A stretch of 64,000 nt of DNA, taken from positions 11,750,098-11,814,097 of the forward strand of contig OY740772.1 in the NCBI GenBank assembly GCA_963513935.1, written 5' to 3'. This document shows, in pieces, positions 34,301 to 40,665 of this stretch. The position numbers were made by a program, and so were the translations under genes. The notes beneath the pieces were generated by a model that was given only the letters and a program-made list of their open reading frames with translations, ran no database searches and was not told the origin of the DNA. The DNA is from Aphrophora alni. Taxonomy: Eukaryota; Arthropoda; Insecta; Hemiptera; Aphrophoridae. How positions within the stretch are numbered: position 1 is the first letter of the stretch; each line of letters starts with the position of its first letter.

Positions 34301-34473
34301 AACAAATTTTGTTTTATGCTTCAGGTCAACCACGTAAAATATACAGAGATGTAGTTTTACTAACTGAAGATCGTAATTTGCGAGTGAAGGCCCTAGCACG
34401 TGATATGCCAGTCAGGGAAGTGCCGAATTTTATACAATGGGCTGGCCTTGGTCTTGGTGTTGGCTTGGGCTGA
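4539..34473 (+). CDS. SMG6: SMG6 (EST1A homologue), 3' half of the gene: ten coding exons, partial at the 5' end
   Basis: Joined exons encode about 480 residues ending at a TGA at 34471-34473. The product resembles the C-terminal third of SMG6, the endonuclease that cuts nonsense-containing mRNAs in nonsense-mediated decay and was also described as a telomerase-associated EST1 homologue. Seen in order: end of the helical TPR/14-3-3-like region (exons 1-5 here), an acidic then basic linker (exon 6), and a full PIN domain (exons 7-10). PIN markers are YLVADTN, VVLNELDGL, the acidic NDDRIL segment and VVLLTEDRNLRVKAL. The three aspartates that form the metal site in the family are all kept, so the nuclease is predicted active. 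All splice phases agree across the ten exons. The first exon here begins inside a codon, so the protein continues upstream of the window. SMG5 is excluded because its PIN domain lacks this acidic triad and the conserved C-terminal VRxxPxFxxWA block seen here. Confidence 0.95.
4868..5255 (-). pseudogene. LINE 3' end, 5'-truncated (minus strand)
   Basis: On the minus strand a short frame reads FACVALTGKRLRLFGPQAPT, then ELLQADLISALKLLKKTNLL. This is the C-terminal pattern after the RNase H domain of Jockey/CR1-like LINEs (a Cys-x-A-L-x-x-x-R-x-R-x-x-G block, then a helix ending in T-x-L-L). The element ends on that strand with AATAAAG followed by ATT repeats, as LINE tails do. Stops upstream of this frame show decay. 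Confidence 0.6.
7130..7257 (+). pseudogene. Transposase N-terminal fragment
   Basis: The frame VLKSIGFKWKKLNNRKVLME continues to GVAPLE and a TAA at about 7252. It is the only coding-like piece in the left half of the inverted-repeat element. A stop lies just upstream (TAG at about 7124). The call rests on the NNRKVLMEK motif known from several insect DDE transposon proteins; no catalytic residues are present. Confidence 0.5.
7643..8030. mobile_element. Nested inverted-repeat element (MITE-like) flanked by TTAA
   Basis: Terminal inverted repeats of about 150 bp begin GGCTCGGCTGTACC (7643) and end GGTACAGCCGAGCC (8030), each next to TTAA. The internal 85 bases are unique and AT-rich. Because AAGG...CCTT is itself symmetric, the flank could be TTAA (piggyBac-like) or just TA. 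It has inserted in the larger element that surrounds it. Confidence 0.8.
8796..8869 (+). CDS. SMG6: SMG6 exon b: WCDW/WNPPP motif
   Basis: A 74-base exon lies between acceptor TATGTTTTAG and donor GTAAGT. Read in phase 0 after exon a it gives IWCDWLLCHSSVWNPPPS, followed by CRDYRV. The WCDW and WNPPP blocks match the strongly conserved core of SMG6 just after the LLP motif. It ends with two bases of a glycine codon (phase 2) completed by the first base of the next exon. The exon is too short to be noticed as a free open frame; it was found by looking for the expected motif. Confidence 0.93.
9625..11060 (+). repeat. Three spaced copies of a diverged intronic repeat
   Basis: The block 'TTTTCATTTAA..., ATCTTTTAACCCAATGGAC, T-GATTNTGNTGAAA, AACAAA' recurs near 9690-9750, 10480-10540 and 10935-10990. 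Each is followed by a variant of 'GGATC-NAATNGTTTTTCTCC-ATTATTA'. A weaker relative lies near 3770-3810. This could be one broken element or a dispersed family. Confidence 0.65.
10092..10332 (+). repeat. Directional repeat family, copy 4
   Basis: Near full length: CTCAGGGGTTCACTTCAGTG at the start, then CTGGATCTACACTTTT, GGGTTAGATCCCTTTCTT, CTCTCTTGACCAACTCT, GATGATGACCGAGAGGG and TTTGTCTTTAAACAACAAG at the end. Confidence 0.88.
11820..12250 (-). repeat. Diffuse intronic repeat family (AAAGTTTGTGC family), minus-strand copy
   Basis: The reverse complement of about 11835-11900 (AAAATGAACTCTGACTGCCG, then TCATCAAAAC) matches + strand blocks at 21255-21290 and 25445-25480. The poly-A/T and TTAGCTATAACA block near 12150 matches the same family. 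Boundaries are uncertain. Confidence 0.5.
13125..13222 (+). CDS. SMG6: SMG6 exon c: helical domain
   Basis: Acceptor TTTACAG ends at 13124 and donor GTAAGA starts at 13223. With the two carried bases it reads GQPGDAWSRLAALVNALEKL, then YHKQDLLSSTHHE. The W-x-x-L-A-x-L-x-N pattern matches the family helix that follows WNPPP. The phase 2 entry and phase 1 exit agree with both neighbours, which fixes the acceptor at 13124 rather than the AG four bases further on. Confidence 0.9.
14215..14680 (+). repeat. AAAGTTTGTGC repeat family, copy
   Basis: Ordered blocks 'AACGATTTTAATCAAATTT', 'AAAGATCCAAACAT', 'CAAATTTTGTTCAAATTTTA', 'AATGAACCTTGACCAATG', 'GAGTTTAGGTTC' and 'GTAAGAAAGTTTGAGCAAT' recur, diverged, at 20820-21510 and 25080-25750. 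No coding potential is visible. Confidence 0.7.
15830..16575 (-). pseudogene. LINE reverse transcriptase C-terminal half (minus strand), decayed
   Basis: Minus-strand frames read, in order: DLWFNCNKLIINGGKTEKL, then VKLLDIILIQN, then YLRWDNFMGKL, then VYESCRSHFVELGILTVPLL and FILYSLLNVKENLF. These match the thumb region of Jockey/CR1-like LINE reverse transcriptases (W-x-x-x-N-x-L-x-x-N-x-x-KT, V-K-x-L-G-I-x-L, Y-G-I-x-x-W-G, and C-R-x-x-F-x-x-L-x-I-L-T-x-P-x-L-Y-I). Several frame changes and stops separate the pieces, so it is dead. It lies antisense to SMG6 inside its intron. Confidence 0.85.
16903..17006 (+). CDS. SMG6: SMG6 exon d: LPED/GFLPL motif
   Basis: Acceptor CTCTTTCAG ends at 16902 and donor GTGAGT starts at 17007. 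The exon reads GYELVRLPEDATLGGFLPL and then MSNAQEPAYASKDTDV. The L-x-E-D...L-x-GF-x-PL motif is a hallmark of the EST1/SMG6 helical region. It enters in phase 1 and leaves in phase 0. Confidence 0.92.
17473..17582 (+). repeat. Directional repeat family, copy 5 (partial)
   Basis: Matches the 3' half of the family: AACCAATTCTTGTTCTTT, CTATTAGTGTATTCGAAGGC and TTTTTATTTTGTAGCTTC. The first half is replaced by unrelated pyrimidine-rich sequence. Confidence 0.7.
17590..17825 (-). pseudogene. DUF4817-type helix-turn-helix transposon protein fragment
   Basis: The minus strand reads MSITKWRELLLETGSVQKKY, then AAILKSPSKPMSI, a TGA stop, then KVSLSTGVPRSKVLRII. The pattern W-x-x-x-x-x-ETGS-V...I-L-x-SP-x-x-x...S-x-x-x-G-x-x-x-x-x-V-x-R-I matches the DUF4817/HTH region found in insect DDE transposon proteins. 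One in-frame stop marks it as a pseudogene. No DDE core was found beside it. Confidence 0.75.
19161..19443 (+). repeat. Directional repeat family, copy 6 with an extra 3' fragment
   Basis: TTATAGTGAGTACAGATGTG, then AATTCTACACCTGTATTT, GACCAACTCTTGTTCTCTTC, AACCCTGATGCTATTAGAAT and GGTCTTTATTTTATGTTC. A second short match (GATGCTAGTAGAGTATTTGA, then GGGCTAGGGA) follows at 19399-19443, as if part of the unit was duplicated. Confidence 0.82.
20387..20542 (+). CDS. SMG6: SMG6 exon e: end of the helical region
   Basis: A 156-base exon in phase 0 on both sides, with acceptor TTTTTCCAG and donor GTAAAT. It reads ELGYNCLRINKILFFGSVFL, then CGVDPPVLKLHKNETGQSEY and ISVVEIPSPPVQ. R-x-x-x-I-x-x-F...LCG-x-x-PP-x-L matches the last conserved helix pair before the linker to the PIN domain. 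The stretch after ISVVEI is the start of the low-complexity linker. Confidence 0.92.
20820..21510 (+). repeat. AAAGTTTGTGC repeat family, copy
   Basis: Contains AAAAAGTGGTTTTTGGAATG (also near 25110), AAATCCATTAGTCACCATC, AAAATGAACGTTAATTGCCG, GAGTTTAGGTCCTTATTT twice, and GAATGAGAAAGTTTGTGCAA at the end. It is a diverged relative of the copies at 14215 and 25080. Confidence 0.7.
22358..22513. mobile_element. piggyBac-like MITE, 156 bp, TTAA target sites
   Basis: Ends are CACAGTGAGTGTTACAC (22358) and GTGTAGCAGTCAACGTG (to 22513), imperfect inverted repeats matching at about 13 of 17 positions. Each is immediately flanked by TTAA (22354-22357 and 22514-22517). The interior is clearly GC-richer than the surrounding intron (GGAATTCCTGCACGGCC, GACTGCGCGTGGG). 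TTAA duplication with short inverted repeats is the signature of the piggyBac superfamily. It has no coding capacity. Confidence 0.8.
23370..23576 (+). CDS. SMG6: SMG6 exon f: acidic/serine-rich and basic linker before the PIN domain
   Basis: A 207-base exon in phase 0 on both sides. The first half is rich in Asp, Glu and Ser (SDGEVCIESFSSDSGQESED). The second half is a charged helix rich in Lys, Arg, Glu and Gln, with HRKEQLERSQRKQERRQKQ. SMG6 proteins have an acidic linker then a basic coiled helix at this place; sequence is poorly conserved but composition and position agree. The serines in acidic context could be phosphorylation sites; that is inference. Confidence 0.88.
23819..25049. mobile_element. 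Non-autonomous DNA element with GTTCAAAAAGTATGGG-type termini
   Basis: Left end ACAGGGTGTTCAAAAAGTAT (23819), continuing GGGATC, and right end GGTCCCATACTTTTAGAACA (25024), continuing GTCTGT, form inverted repeats matching in about 22 of 26 bases. Similar termini are common on insect DDE elements. The interior has no convincing transposase. A large foldback lies inside at about 24276-24700. Confidence 0.7.
24276..24700. repeat. Three-part foldback (palindromic cluster)
   Basis: Segment 24276-24445 contains two sub-blocks. The first (ACTTGTATATTATACAGCTC through CCTTACCTAA) is repeated inverted at about 24446-24557. The second (AAAATCTAGATCATATTAGT, then GGTAGCAAAAATCATAACA) is repeated inverted at about 24575-24620, followed by a 30-plus T run. 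AGGTAAGGGCC or its complement occurs three times. Transcribed RNA could fold on itself. Confidence 0.85.
25080..25750 (+). repeat. AAAGTTTGTGC repeat family, copy
   Basis: AAAAAGTGGTTTTTGAAATG, GATCATATTTGATATGAG, AACCTTGACTGGCATCATTT and GTGAGAAAGTTTGTGCAACC in the same order as the copies at 14215 and 20820. An AAAAT-rich simple run interrupts it at 25318-25365. Confidence 0.7.
26640..27056 (+). pseudogene. LINE 3' end fragment (+ strand)
   Basis: The frame at about 26855-26950 reads DSIGKELRLLGTDNLIR, a stop, then IQNFMELIGISEG. It resembles the C-terminal tail after the RNase H region of Jockey-type LINEs and is similar to DASIGRKLLSFIKGSGIG in the LINE at 59320. An A/G-rich AAGAAGAATAAGAAGAAG tail at 27030-27050 fits a retroposed 3' end. 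Several stops and frame changes are present. Confidence 0.5.
27593..27755 (+). CDS. SMG6: SMG6 exon g: start of PIN domain, first catalytic Asp
   Basis: Acceptor TTTCATTTCAG and donor GTAAGT, with one base carried over. The exon reads through MEVKPHYLVADTNCFIDYLP to YTLMVPLV. LVADTN holds the first metal-binding aspartate of the PIN nuclease fold, and the hydrophobic MVPLV strand precedes the NELDGL motif encoded by the next exon. Confidence 0.95.
27756..27836 (+). other. 81-bp SMG6 intron
   Basis: GTAAGT at the 5' end and TTTATTTTGCAG at the 3' end. It is the only short intron in the visible gene; the other eight are 1.4-4.8 kb. Confidence 0.95.
27837..28048 (+). CDS. SMG6: SMG6 exon h: PIN domain middle
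   Basis: The exon is separated from exon g by only 81 bases. It reads VLNELDGLTRGQRDALTRPH and continues through SAKxALEFLRSR-like helices to TTFTVEQDGDE. NELDGL is the second diagnostic PIN motif. The segment KSALEFLRSRNN matches the family helix ending in the EFLEQR-type block. It exits in phase 0. Confidence 0.95.
28255..28460 (+). repeat. Possible tRNA-derived SINE
   Basis: TGACCTAGTGGTAA resembles a pol III A box, and AGTTCGGAATTTAATCC, about 45 bases on, a decayed B box. The following body (CCAAGGTCACCTGAAAAG and so on) ends near an A-rich stretch. No anticodon arm can be drawn, so this is not a tRNA gene. Confidence 0.5.
28654..28910 (+). repeat. Directional repeat family, copy 7
   Basis: Near full length: CAGGAGCTTATAATAGTGTA, GGAAATCCTGAGGGGTCCTA, GCTGGATAAATACCC, CCTATCCAGTCTCTCTTGAC, CATATTCAGGACTATGGG and TTTTTTTCCTTTAAACTAC. 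Confidence 0.85.
29474..29570 (+). CDS. SMG6: SMG6 exon i: PIN domain, second catalytic Asp
   Basis: A 97-base exon after a 10-T run and CAG. It reads DMKNDDRILATCLNLCAARS, then QSSTNKSDQIVE. N-D-D-x-I-L holds the second catalytic aspartate of the acidic triad. The loop after LCAARS is shorter than and different from the vertebrate loop, as expected for a surface loop. It leaves one base for the next codon. Confidence 0.93.
31000..31900 (-). mobile_element. Penelope-like element remnant
   Basis: A GIY-YIG-type fragment lies on the minus strand (31380-31540). It is bracketed by an inverted repeat: 31085-31140 (AAGTTCTGAAATATTTCGTA, then AACATTGTTC) against 31700-31765 (GAACAGTGTTTACGAAATAT, then TTCAGAACTTTAG). 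Penelope-like elements often carry terminal repeats in unusual orientations, so the two observations may be one element. No reverse transcriptase part was recognised. Ends are approximate. Confidence 0.5.
31380..31540 (-). pseudogene. GIY-YIG endonuclease fragment of a Penelope-like element
   Basis: The minus strand reads Q-stop-IGLTTDNLSTRMNDHRLD, then KPTAHCTT, then in another frame ATFDDCYMTKII. It matches the C-terminal GIY-YIG domain pattern of Penelope-like retroelements (YIG-x-T-x-x-x-L-x-x-R-x-x-x-HR, then KP-x-A-x-H, then F-D-x-C). The TAA at the first position probably replaces the tyrosine codon of YIG. The frame shift and stops show it is dead. Confidence 0.7.
32630..33829. mobile_element. 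piggyBac-like non-autonomous element, 1200 bp
   Basis: Ends CCTTTACACTGCGTA (32630) and TACGCAGCGAAAAGG (to 33829) are inverted repeats matching at 13 of 15 positions, each directly next to TTAA (32626-32629 and 33830-33833). This is the layout of piggyBac elements. The left end also holds three subterminal copies of a GCGTAA(A/G)TCGA(C/T) motif, one inside the palindrome AAATCGACTATAGTCGATTT. No transposase body is present, but an ATG followed at once by a good splice donor (ACAAAATGAGTAAG at about 33468-33481) could be a relic of a first exon. Confidence 0.85.
34325..34473 (+). CDS. SMG6: SMG6 terminal coding exon: third catalytic Asp and stop
   Basis: Acceptor ATGCTTCAG ends at 34324. The exon reads GQPRKIYRDVVLLTEDRNLR, then VKALARDMPVREVPNFIQWA, then GLGLGVGLG and TGA. 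LTEDRNLRVKAL holds the third catalytic aspartate; where many homologues have Asp-Asp this one has Glu-Asp, leaving the metal ligand intact. The tail is slightly longer than the usual end just after the tryptophan and is unusually rich in Gly, Leu and Val. Confidence 0.95.
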
Positions 34474-34960
34474 ACCCCCATCCGTCTTTCTCTTATTGGC
34501 TAATCAAGTCACAGCAGTACAATTCATTACTTCGGAAGAAACCTCGCATTTAAGAGGTAAGTACCATAATTATTCTGAGATGTTTTAAAAATTTGAATTG
34601 TAGAGTTACATGTAGTATTTATAACAATTGTTTTTGTGTTAAAATATCATTATCAAATTTTCAGTCCAACACTCAAATTGTTCACAAAAGAAAGTAATAA
34701 TATAAACATAAATTGCTTTAAATATATAAAAAAAAGGTATAAAGATATTAAAAATGTCTAGAATATAAAACTTCATTAGGACTTGGCATTAAATATTCAA
34801 AACTTATGTGGACTATACATACTTACAACTAGTGTTTTACACTAATTTTGTTTCTCATAAATTTTTATTTGCAATTAATTTTTTAAGCCATTCTAAAAAC
34901 AAATGTGAAAGAAATTATGGTTGTCCAAATTTGAATTTTTTTTTTTATATATCTCATCTC
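34474..34960 (+). other. SMG6 3' UTR and start of intergenic DNA
   Basis: AT-rich sequence follows the stop. The first AATAAA I can find is at about 35214, after a directional repeat copy, so the polyadenylation site is not settled. A GGTAAGTACC donor-like site at 34557 could allow splicing in the 3' UTR; that is only a possibility. Confidence 0.5.
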
Positions 34961-34962
34961 AG

Positions 34963-35210
34963 GGCATCACTTATAGTGAGTACTTGTGTGGGAATCCCAC
35001 AATATTTTAGCTGAGATATCTTTCTTTGTGTAGTTTTGTGTTAGAAATTTCTTTCATCTATCCTATCAGGTCTCTCTTGACCAAATCTTGTTCTTTTCCG
35101 ACCCTGATGCTATTATAGTATTCAAGGGTTAGAGGTCTCAATTTTATGTTATTTTCTTCTTTTTATTTTAAGGTAATAATGACAGAGGTTTTTAGCAAGG
35201 ACTAAGGTTT
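34963..35210 (+). repeat. Directional repeat family, copy 8
   Basis: AGGGCATCACTTATAGTGAG, AATCCCACAATATTTTAGCT, CCTATCAGGTCTCTCTTGAC, CCCTGATGCTATTATAGTAT and TTCAAGGGTTAG in the usual order, with the TTTTAAGGTAATAATGACAG segment near the end. Confidence 0.83.
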
Positions 35211-36752
35211 TTAAATAAAAAAGGAGATTTGGAATATTCTCTTTCCTTAATATTTTTAGTTTTGGACTATCGGGATGTAGTATGGTCTTTAAAAATCTTA
35301 GACGCCCTTAAATCTTTAAATATCTATAAAACCTTGATCAAACACCTTTCCTTTTAATCTCAAACCTCCCCCCATCCAACCTTCCAAAAATCCACCTCAT
35401 TTCAAAATATCTTCCTATTAAAATCCTGTTCTCCCAAAAGCTTCTTTACATATTTGTTTGTCTGCGACCTCCATATATTTCATTCTTTCACAGCTTCAAG
35501 TATTATTATTATCATCATCTCTCCCATATTACAGACCTTTTCTCATTATCTTTACTTAGCCCAGATTGTTCTGTACTGCTTAGCACCTATTTGCCACTTT
35601 TGGCCTGTCATTAATTTTTTATTTCTACCCCAAAAACATAAATAATCCTTGAATTTTCTGTCTTGTTCATATTACGAATATTGATTTCAAATCGCTTACA
35701 ATAACAATGTCATAAGAAAATTACTAAAGCTCAAATGTTGAGGTTGAATCAAAGATTTAAATTTGGGAGTATAATAACAAATCATTTCAAGAGTTAGAAT
35801 CAAATGATGAACATAGTCTAGTAGCCGAGGGCCATGTTAAAAACTAAAACTAAAAGTAGAATTCCAAGGTTAAAGTTAGGCACGAGCAGTCAGAAAAAAC
35901 TATGATTAAAATAATTAAACCTGATACAAAGATGATCAGAAAAACTACAAGTCACATAACTACTACACCACACAAGTAATGAAATCCTGTTGACACAAGA
36001 GCTTGTTCTGCTCAAGCAACTAAAACAAGATTGGTATGCCAATGGAGTGATAATCTAACGGCTTATTGGAGTTGAACAACTTTTTTCCCTCTGCTTTCAA
36101 AAGTTTAGTGTGTGACCTAGTAATCACTCCTTTTGGAGATTCCCAACAAAATTTCAGCCTTATTTAAAGTAGAGAAATATTTATTTTAAATTTTGTTTTA
36201 ATGGAAGTCATAATGTCTTTATTTCAAATAACTTTAAAAGTAGAATTACCAACTTATTCATTTTATTTTTTTAATTTGGCCTACATAAAATGTCTTTCTA
36301 AAAACAATCTTATCTAGATTATGTGTTTCTGTTTATAGACAATCGTGCCAGGATCAAGTAACTACATTACAACTTCCATACAGCAAACAGTAAAGGATCT
36401 ATTTCATCTAACATAACCTATAAATTATTACTGAATAGTTCAAACTTATATTAGAAAGTTTTAAAGATAACGTTGGCTATATTCTTCGGTGTACCTTATC
36501 TTAATTATAAAGCGGAATTCATGTGCACATATTTTAAATCCAGTGCCATCTATAAATACAAGGCCTAATCGTTGTAAATAGAGGCATCACATTCCTTCCT
36601 AAAGCACTTAATGTGGATTTATAAAATCATATTTATGTACTTATACTTTAATACAGTATTTTAAGTTCCTCTGTTATCTTCCTCTGATTTTATTTAGCTT
36701 AGATTTTATTATACAGCACTGAAGTTGTAAAGTTGTATTTTATTTTTATAGG

Positions 36753-36801
<49 letters not shown>

Positions 36802-38444
36802 TAGATTATAAAACCAACGTGACATTTCACCTATTAACAATGTTGTAATATTATAATTTTAGTATATTTTAAGTTAATATATTGTTTTACAGAATATATT
36901 ATAAATCGTATTTTACTCTAAATTTTCTGTATTTCGAATTGTTTTAAAATATTGTATTAAAACAATTGTAGAGGATATAAATCGTTCTATTTTGGGTTCT
37001 TGTTTATTTTGAACAATAGCAGATTTTAATCGAAATGGTATTTAAATTGAAAAGTTTATTGATTTTAAACAATACAACTTGTTGGTAATGTAGATTAATG
37101 TTAATTGGAAGGATGCATAGTTTACTTTTCTAAATTTTATCATTATAAGTTTGTATTTATTTATAATCGTGGTTTATCAGGTCTCTGAGAGAAATTGTGC
37201 TGTTGGTACATATAAAAACCAAAGTAGGTTTTTAACAATAGCACAAGTAATGTTCACCTTTACGACATTGCCTAATTCAGGACTCCAGCCTCCACATTAT
37301 TCAGTATTACTCTTGTCTTTGTTTTCTGTCTCAGAAAAATAAGTAGACAATAATTTGTTATCTTAAATAAAAACAAGGGTTCGATACAAATATTTAAATG
37401 AAGCATAAAACATAATTTAAGAATAAAAAAATGTTAGTTTTTCTTTCAATGTACAGACACTAAGACTTCTTTGCTAATTTTGTAACTCATTACCACTTAA
37501 ACAGCTACCAAAAAAGTTTTGAATGATATTTCACAAACAAAATGTTCCTGGCAAAAAAGTTACATTCTTCAATGAACACTGATAAAATTCACAATAGTAA
37601 TTAATCATTCCCCTAACCTCAATTACAAGTACAAAATCTAAAAACAATAATAATAATAATAAATTTTATTTCCTTAAAATACCCATGTCGATTTCGATAA
37701 GATTGTTATCATCATCACAGAGTTCTTGTATTAAACTAAAAATGATATTTAAATTTAATCTAACATAAATGATGGCTACCATCCATACCACCACATAGAT
37801 GTATCAACCTATCAACTAGGCAAACTATGTCAGGCTTATGTCATTGACTAGTGGAGTGAGATTGATGATACTTAAAATACTTTGATGTACATTTCAATAA
37901 CTCGATTATCATCAACCATGTCTTACGACTTCTCTCACTACACAAATGTATCAAACTATCAGCTTGACATATTGATCTGGGTGGTGGGGTGGAGAAAACC
38001 TTATAAAACAAATATTAACATGTTACCTGTACGTATAAGTGTTAAAACAAAATTATTTAAATGGAGTTTATAATATAACAGATTATTCTGTTTTAATCTA
38101 TGATTGTTTACTTAAATAACAGTTTGATAAGTATTACTATCAAAGGCATGTGATAAAACATCATGTATCGGTCTGTAAAAATAGTTTATTGTCACTACTT
38201 TACTAAAAACGATGTGGCAACAGCCCAATGACTTCATAGCTGTGAGTTCAGTTTTGGTACCGTTAAACATTGTGATATTTAGGTGCAACATATATCTACA
38301 TTTGTGCTGATAATTTTGTAGATTTGTTTAATTATTTGTCTAGGCTACTTGTACAAAACAATAATTTTAATTATTTCCATATTGCTTTCTGAACTACTGA
38401 TATAATTAATTAATTATTAACATATCTTAAGTCAAAAGTAGTTC
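35211..38444. other. Intergenic, no gene recognised
   Basis: AT-rich. A pyrimidine-rich block (35345-35600) resembles the one at 9050-9290 in composition only. A T run of more than 40 bases is at 36757-36800. Near 37680-37960 two blocks with 'ATCATCATCACAG / ATTATCATCAACC' and 'CACATAGATGTATCAA / CACAAATGTATCAAAC' look like a diverged duplication about 230 bases apart. Confidence 0.6.
36757..36800. repeat. Poly-T run
   Basis: About 43 uninterrupted T bases. It could be the tail of a minus-strand retroposed sequence to its left or simple slippage; no element body was recognised. Confidence 0.95.
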
Positions 38445-38903
38445 ATATTTCCTATTAGTAGCTTCAGCTGTTTCACCTCAACATAAGGCATCCTCAGGCT
38501 TAGCACACGTAAACAAACTAAAAACACGTTTGTATATAAAAACACGCACACAAAATAGTAAACCGGCTTGGTTCTTGTTCTATTGCAAAAATAAATAGTT
38601 ATTTTTCCCTGATGTGGCTACATCCTACAACTTCTAATGCTCCTGAATGACTGTAATGACTAATGACTATATGAGTCATTCAGGAGCATTAGAAGTTGTA
38701 GGATGTGGCCAAATCAGGGAAAAATAACTTTTAATTTTTACAATAAAACAAAAGAACCAACCCAGTTTACTATTTTGTGTGCGTGTGTTTTTATATACAA
38801 ACAAGTTTTGTGTTGTGAACGTGTTTTTAGTTTGTTTACGTGTGCTAAGCCTGAGGATGCCTTATGTTGAGGCGAAACAGCTGTAGCTACTAATAGGAAA
38901 TAT
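38445..38903. mobile_element. Long near-perfect inverted repeat with Penelope/hammerhead-like cores
   Basis: Arms of about 215-230 bp (38445-38660 and 38672-38903) face each other over a roughly 12-21-base spacer. Each arm carries one copy of CTGAGGATGCC-(11 bases)-GAAACAGC: 38851-38880 on + and 38468-38497 on -. CTGANGA-stem-GAAA is the conserved half of hammerhead ribozymes, which are known from Penelope-like element terminal repeats. GCCT/AGGC can form stem II in the right arm. I could not find a convincing stem I or the cleavage triplet, so activity is not claimed. Confidence 0.7.
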
Positions 38904-40569
38904 TCAATTAAACTCACCGATATCAAGTTATTTATCCTGCTAAAATCATTTTTTGTCAGTTTCAGTAAGGCAATTTTTGTTTTTGTTTTGGCGAATTTTT
39001 CTGTACTAATTTATTTCTTGTACTTGTCAAAACTGGGGAGAGGGGGGGGGGGCTTAAGTCTCATTAAGCTTTCACTCGTGACAATAAAGGTTATTACTAT
39101 TTTTTAATTTCAACCATAAATTGTTTTGTTTGCTAATTTTTATTCTCTATGATTATTTATTGATTTAAGTTCCATTGGCATAAAGTTAAGAATATTTAAA
39201 GTGCCATCAAAATCAATATTTATAACATTTAGTGAAAAGTAAGCATTTTGTAAATTAATATGATTAATATTTATTATAAGTTTAATCTGTTTTGTAAATC
39301 AAATATTGTTTTTAATCAGTTATTTTTTTTTTTTAAGTTTTCATGTTTAAATTATTGGTGATTCAATTTTATAGGAACCTCTTGATTAAAAAACAAAAAA
39401 AAAAAAAAATTGTATCTGGTATCTTTGTAAAAATATATGTGAGTAAATATCCTAATTTTTCATGCTATTTAAACAACAATTATTAATATTGAATTATTAA
39501 GCTTTTAGGCCTTTTTTAACTTTTATGGCTCTTTTATTTTATCACAATTTTAATATATTTGACAATAACAGTTGTAACGTCCATTTATCTAACATAAATG
39601 AATGTATATTCATAGCCAGTATTCATAGGCCTACCGACTAAGATACTGTATTATCAATGCTGTTATATAAACATTTGCTATTTTCTAAACAAAATCTTTT
39701 ATTATTGTAGTCGACTTTCATATGACAAAATACCTCTGACCCAAAATTCTTGTTGTGAGAGCTTTATAACTCTGTAATATACCGATTATAAAAGTGAGTT
39801 AACATTTTTAATGACAGTTTATTTTTTCTTTTATCATAGAACAAAATAAAGTACATACAATCCTTTGGAATTAAACAGGATTTAATAAATAAATTTTAAA
39901 TTATACCAAATTCTTACTTGTTAGGATTATTACGACAGATATTCTATTCCTGAAGAAGCTATGGTTTTTCCTATATGTTATAGATGGGTTTTCTTTACGT
40001 TTTGACATTTATCTCGGCTACATTTTGAATAATTGCTTCTTTCAGTTATTCAATTCTTAAGATTGAAGGTCTTCCTGGCCTCTTTATGTCTCCAATGTTT
40101 GGTGGTTTCAAACTTACTAACAAACTTTTTAAATATTATTATCTGTCCCTCAAGCTGTTGCTAGTTAGAATGTTTCTTAACCCGGCTGATAAACTCATTT
40201 ACACTGAATCAGTACAATGCGTGTTTCTAAAGGTGTCATGATAGAATAAAGAAATCAATTTATTGTAAACTACTACAAGTTTATCATCTACTAGATTCCT
40301 CTGTTTGAAATTAGTCGACAAAGAGTAATCTTGTTGCTATGGCAACAAATAAATATCAATGGAAATAACAGTTGACGTATTAAAAATTCTAATTATATCT
40401 GCATATAATAAAAAGTTTTTTTCGGGGGTTGACAATAGACATGAATAGTTGAACCTACAAATTTCATAATAAACTCACAAGAACTGTATTAGTTTTAATG
40501 CTTATAATATTTTTTTTTTACCAAGCTAGTATTATTAATTAAATAATTATTTCATGTGAAAAATATACG

Positions 40570-40665
40570 ACCTAGACTGGGAATCGAACCCAAGACCTTT
40601 GGCTTTACGCGCCAATGCTATATCATCCTTGATCGCTTCCCAGTATAGGGTGTACACTTCTCACT
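40570..40665 (-). repeat. tRNA-derived SINE head (minus strand)
   Basis: The minus strand has TATAGCATTGG (A-box-like), then GGGTTCGATTCCCAGTC, a canonical pol III B box inside a T-arm-like hairpin. The spacing suits a tRNA-like promoter. No complete acceptor stem can be formed, so it is more likely a SINE head or tRNA relic than a working tRNA. Confidence 0.6.

Larger units (their letters stand above)
29571..34324 (+). other. SMG6 intron i-j (4.8 kb)
   Basis: The largest intron fully inside the window. It holds part of the AAAGTTTGTGC family near 30110-30440 (including a GCAGACAAGCAGACAGACAT stretch), a Penelope-like remnant (about 31000-31900) and a 1200-bp piggyBac-like element (32630-33829). 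32000-32600 and 33840-34320 show only AT-rich sequence. Confidence 0.7.

Noticed and set aside
40570..40665. Functional tRNA gene on the minus strand
   Set aside because: The B box is good but no seven-base acceptor stem or regular anticodon arm can be drawn, so it is listed as a SINE head.
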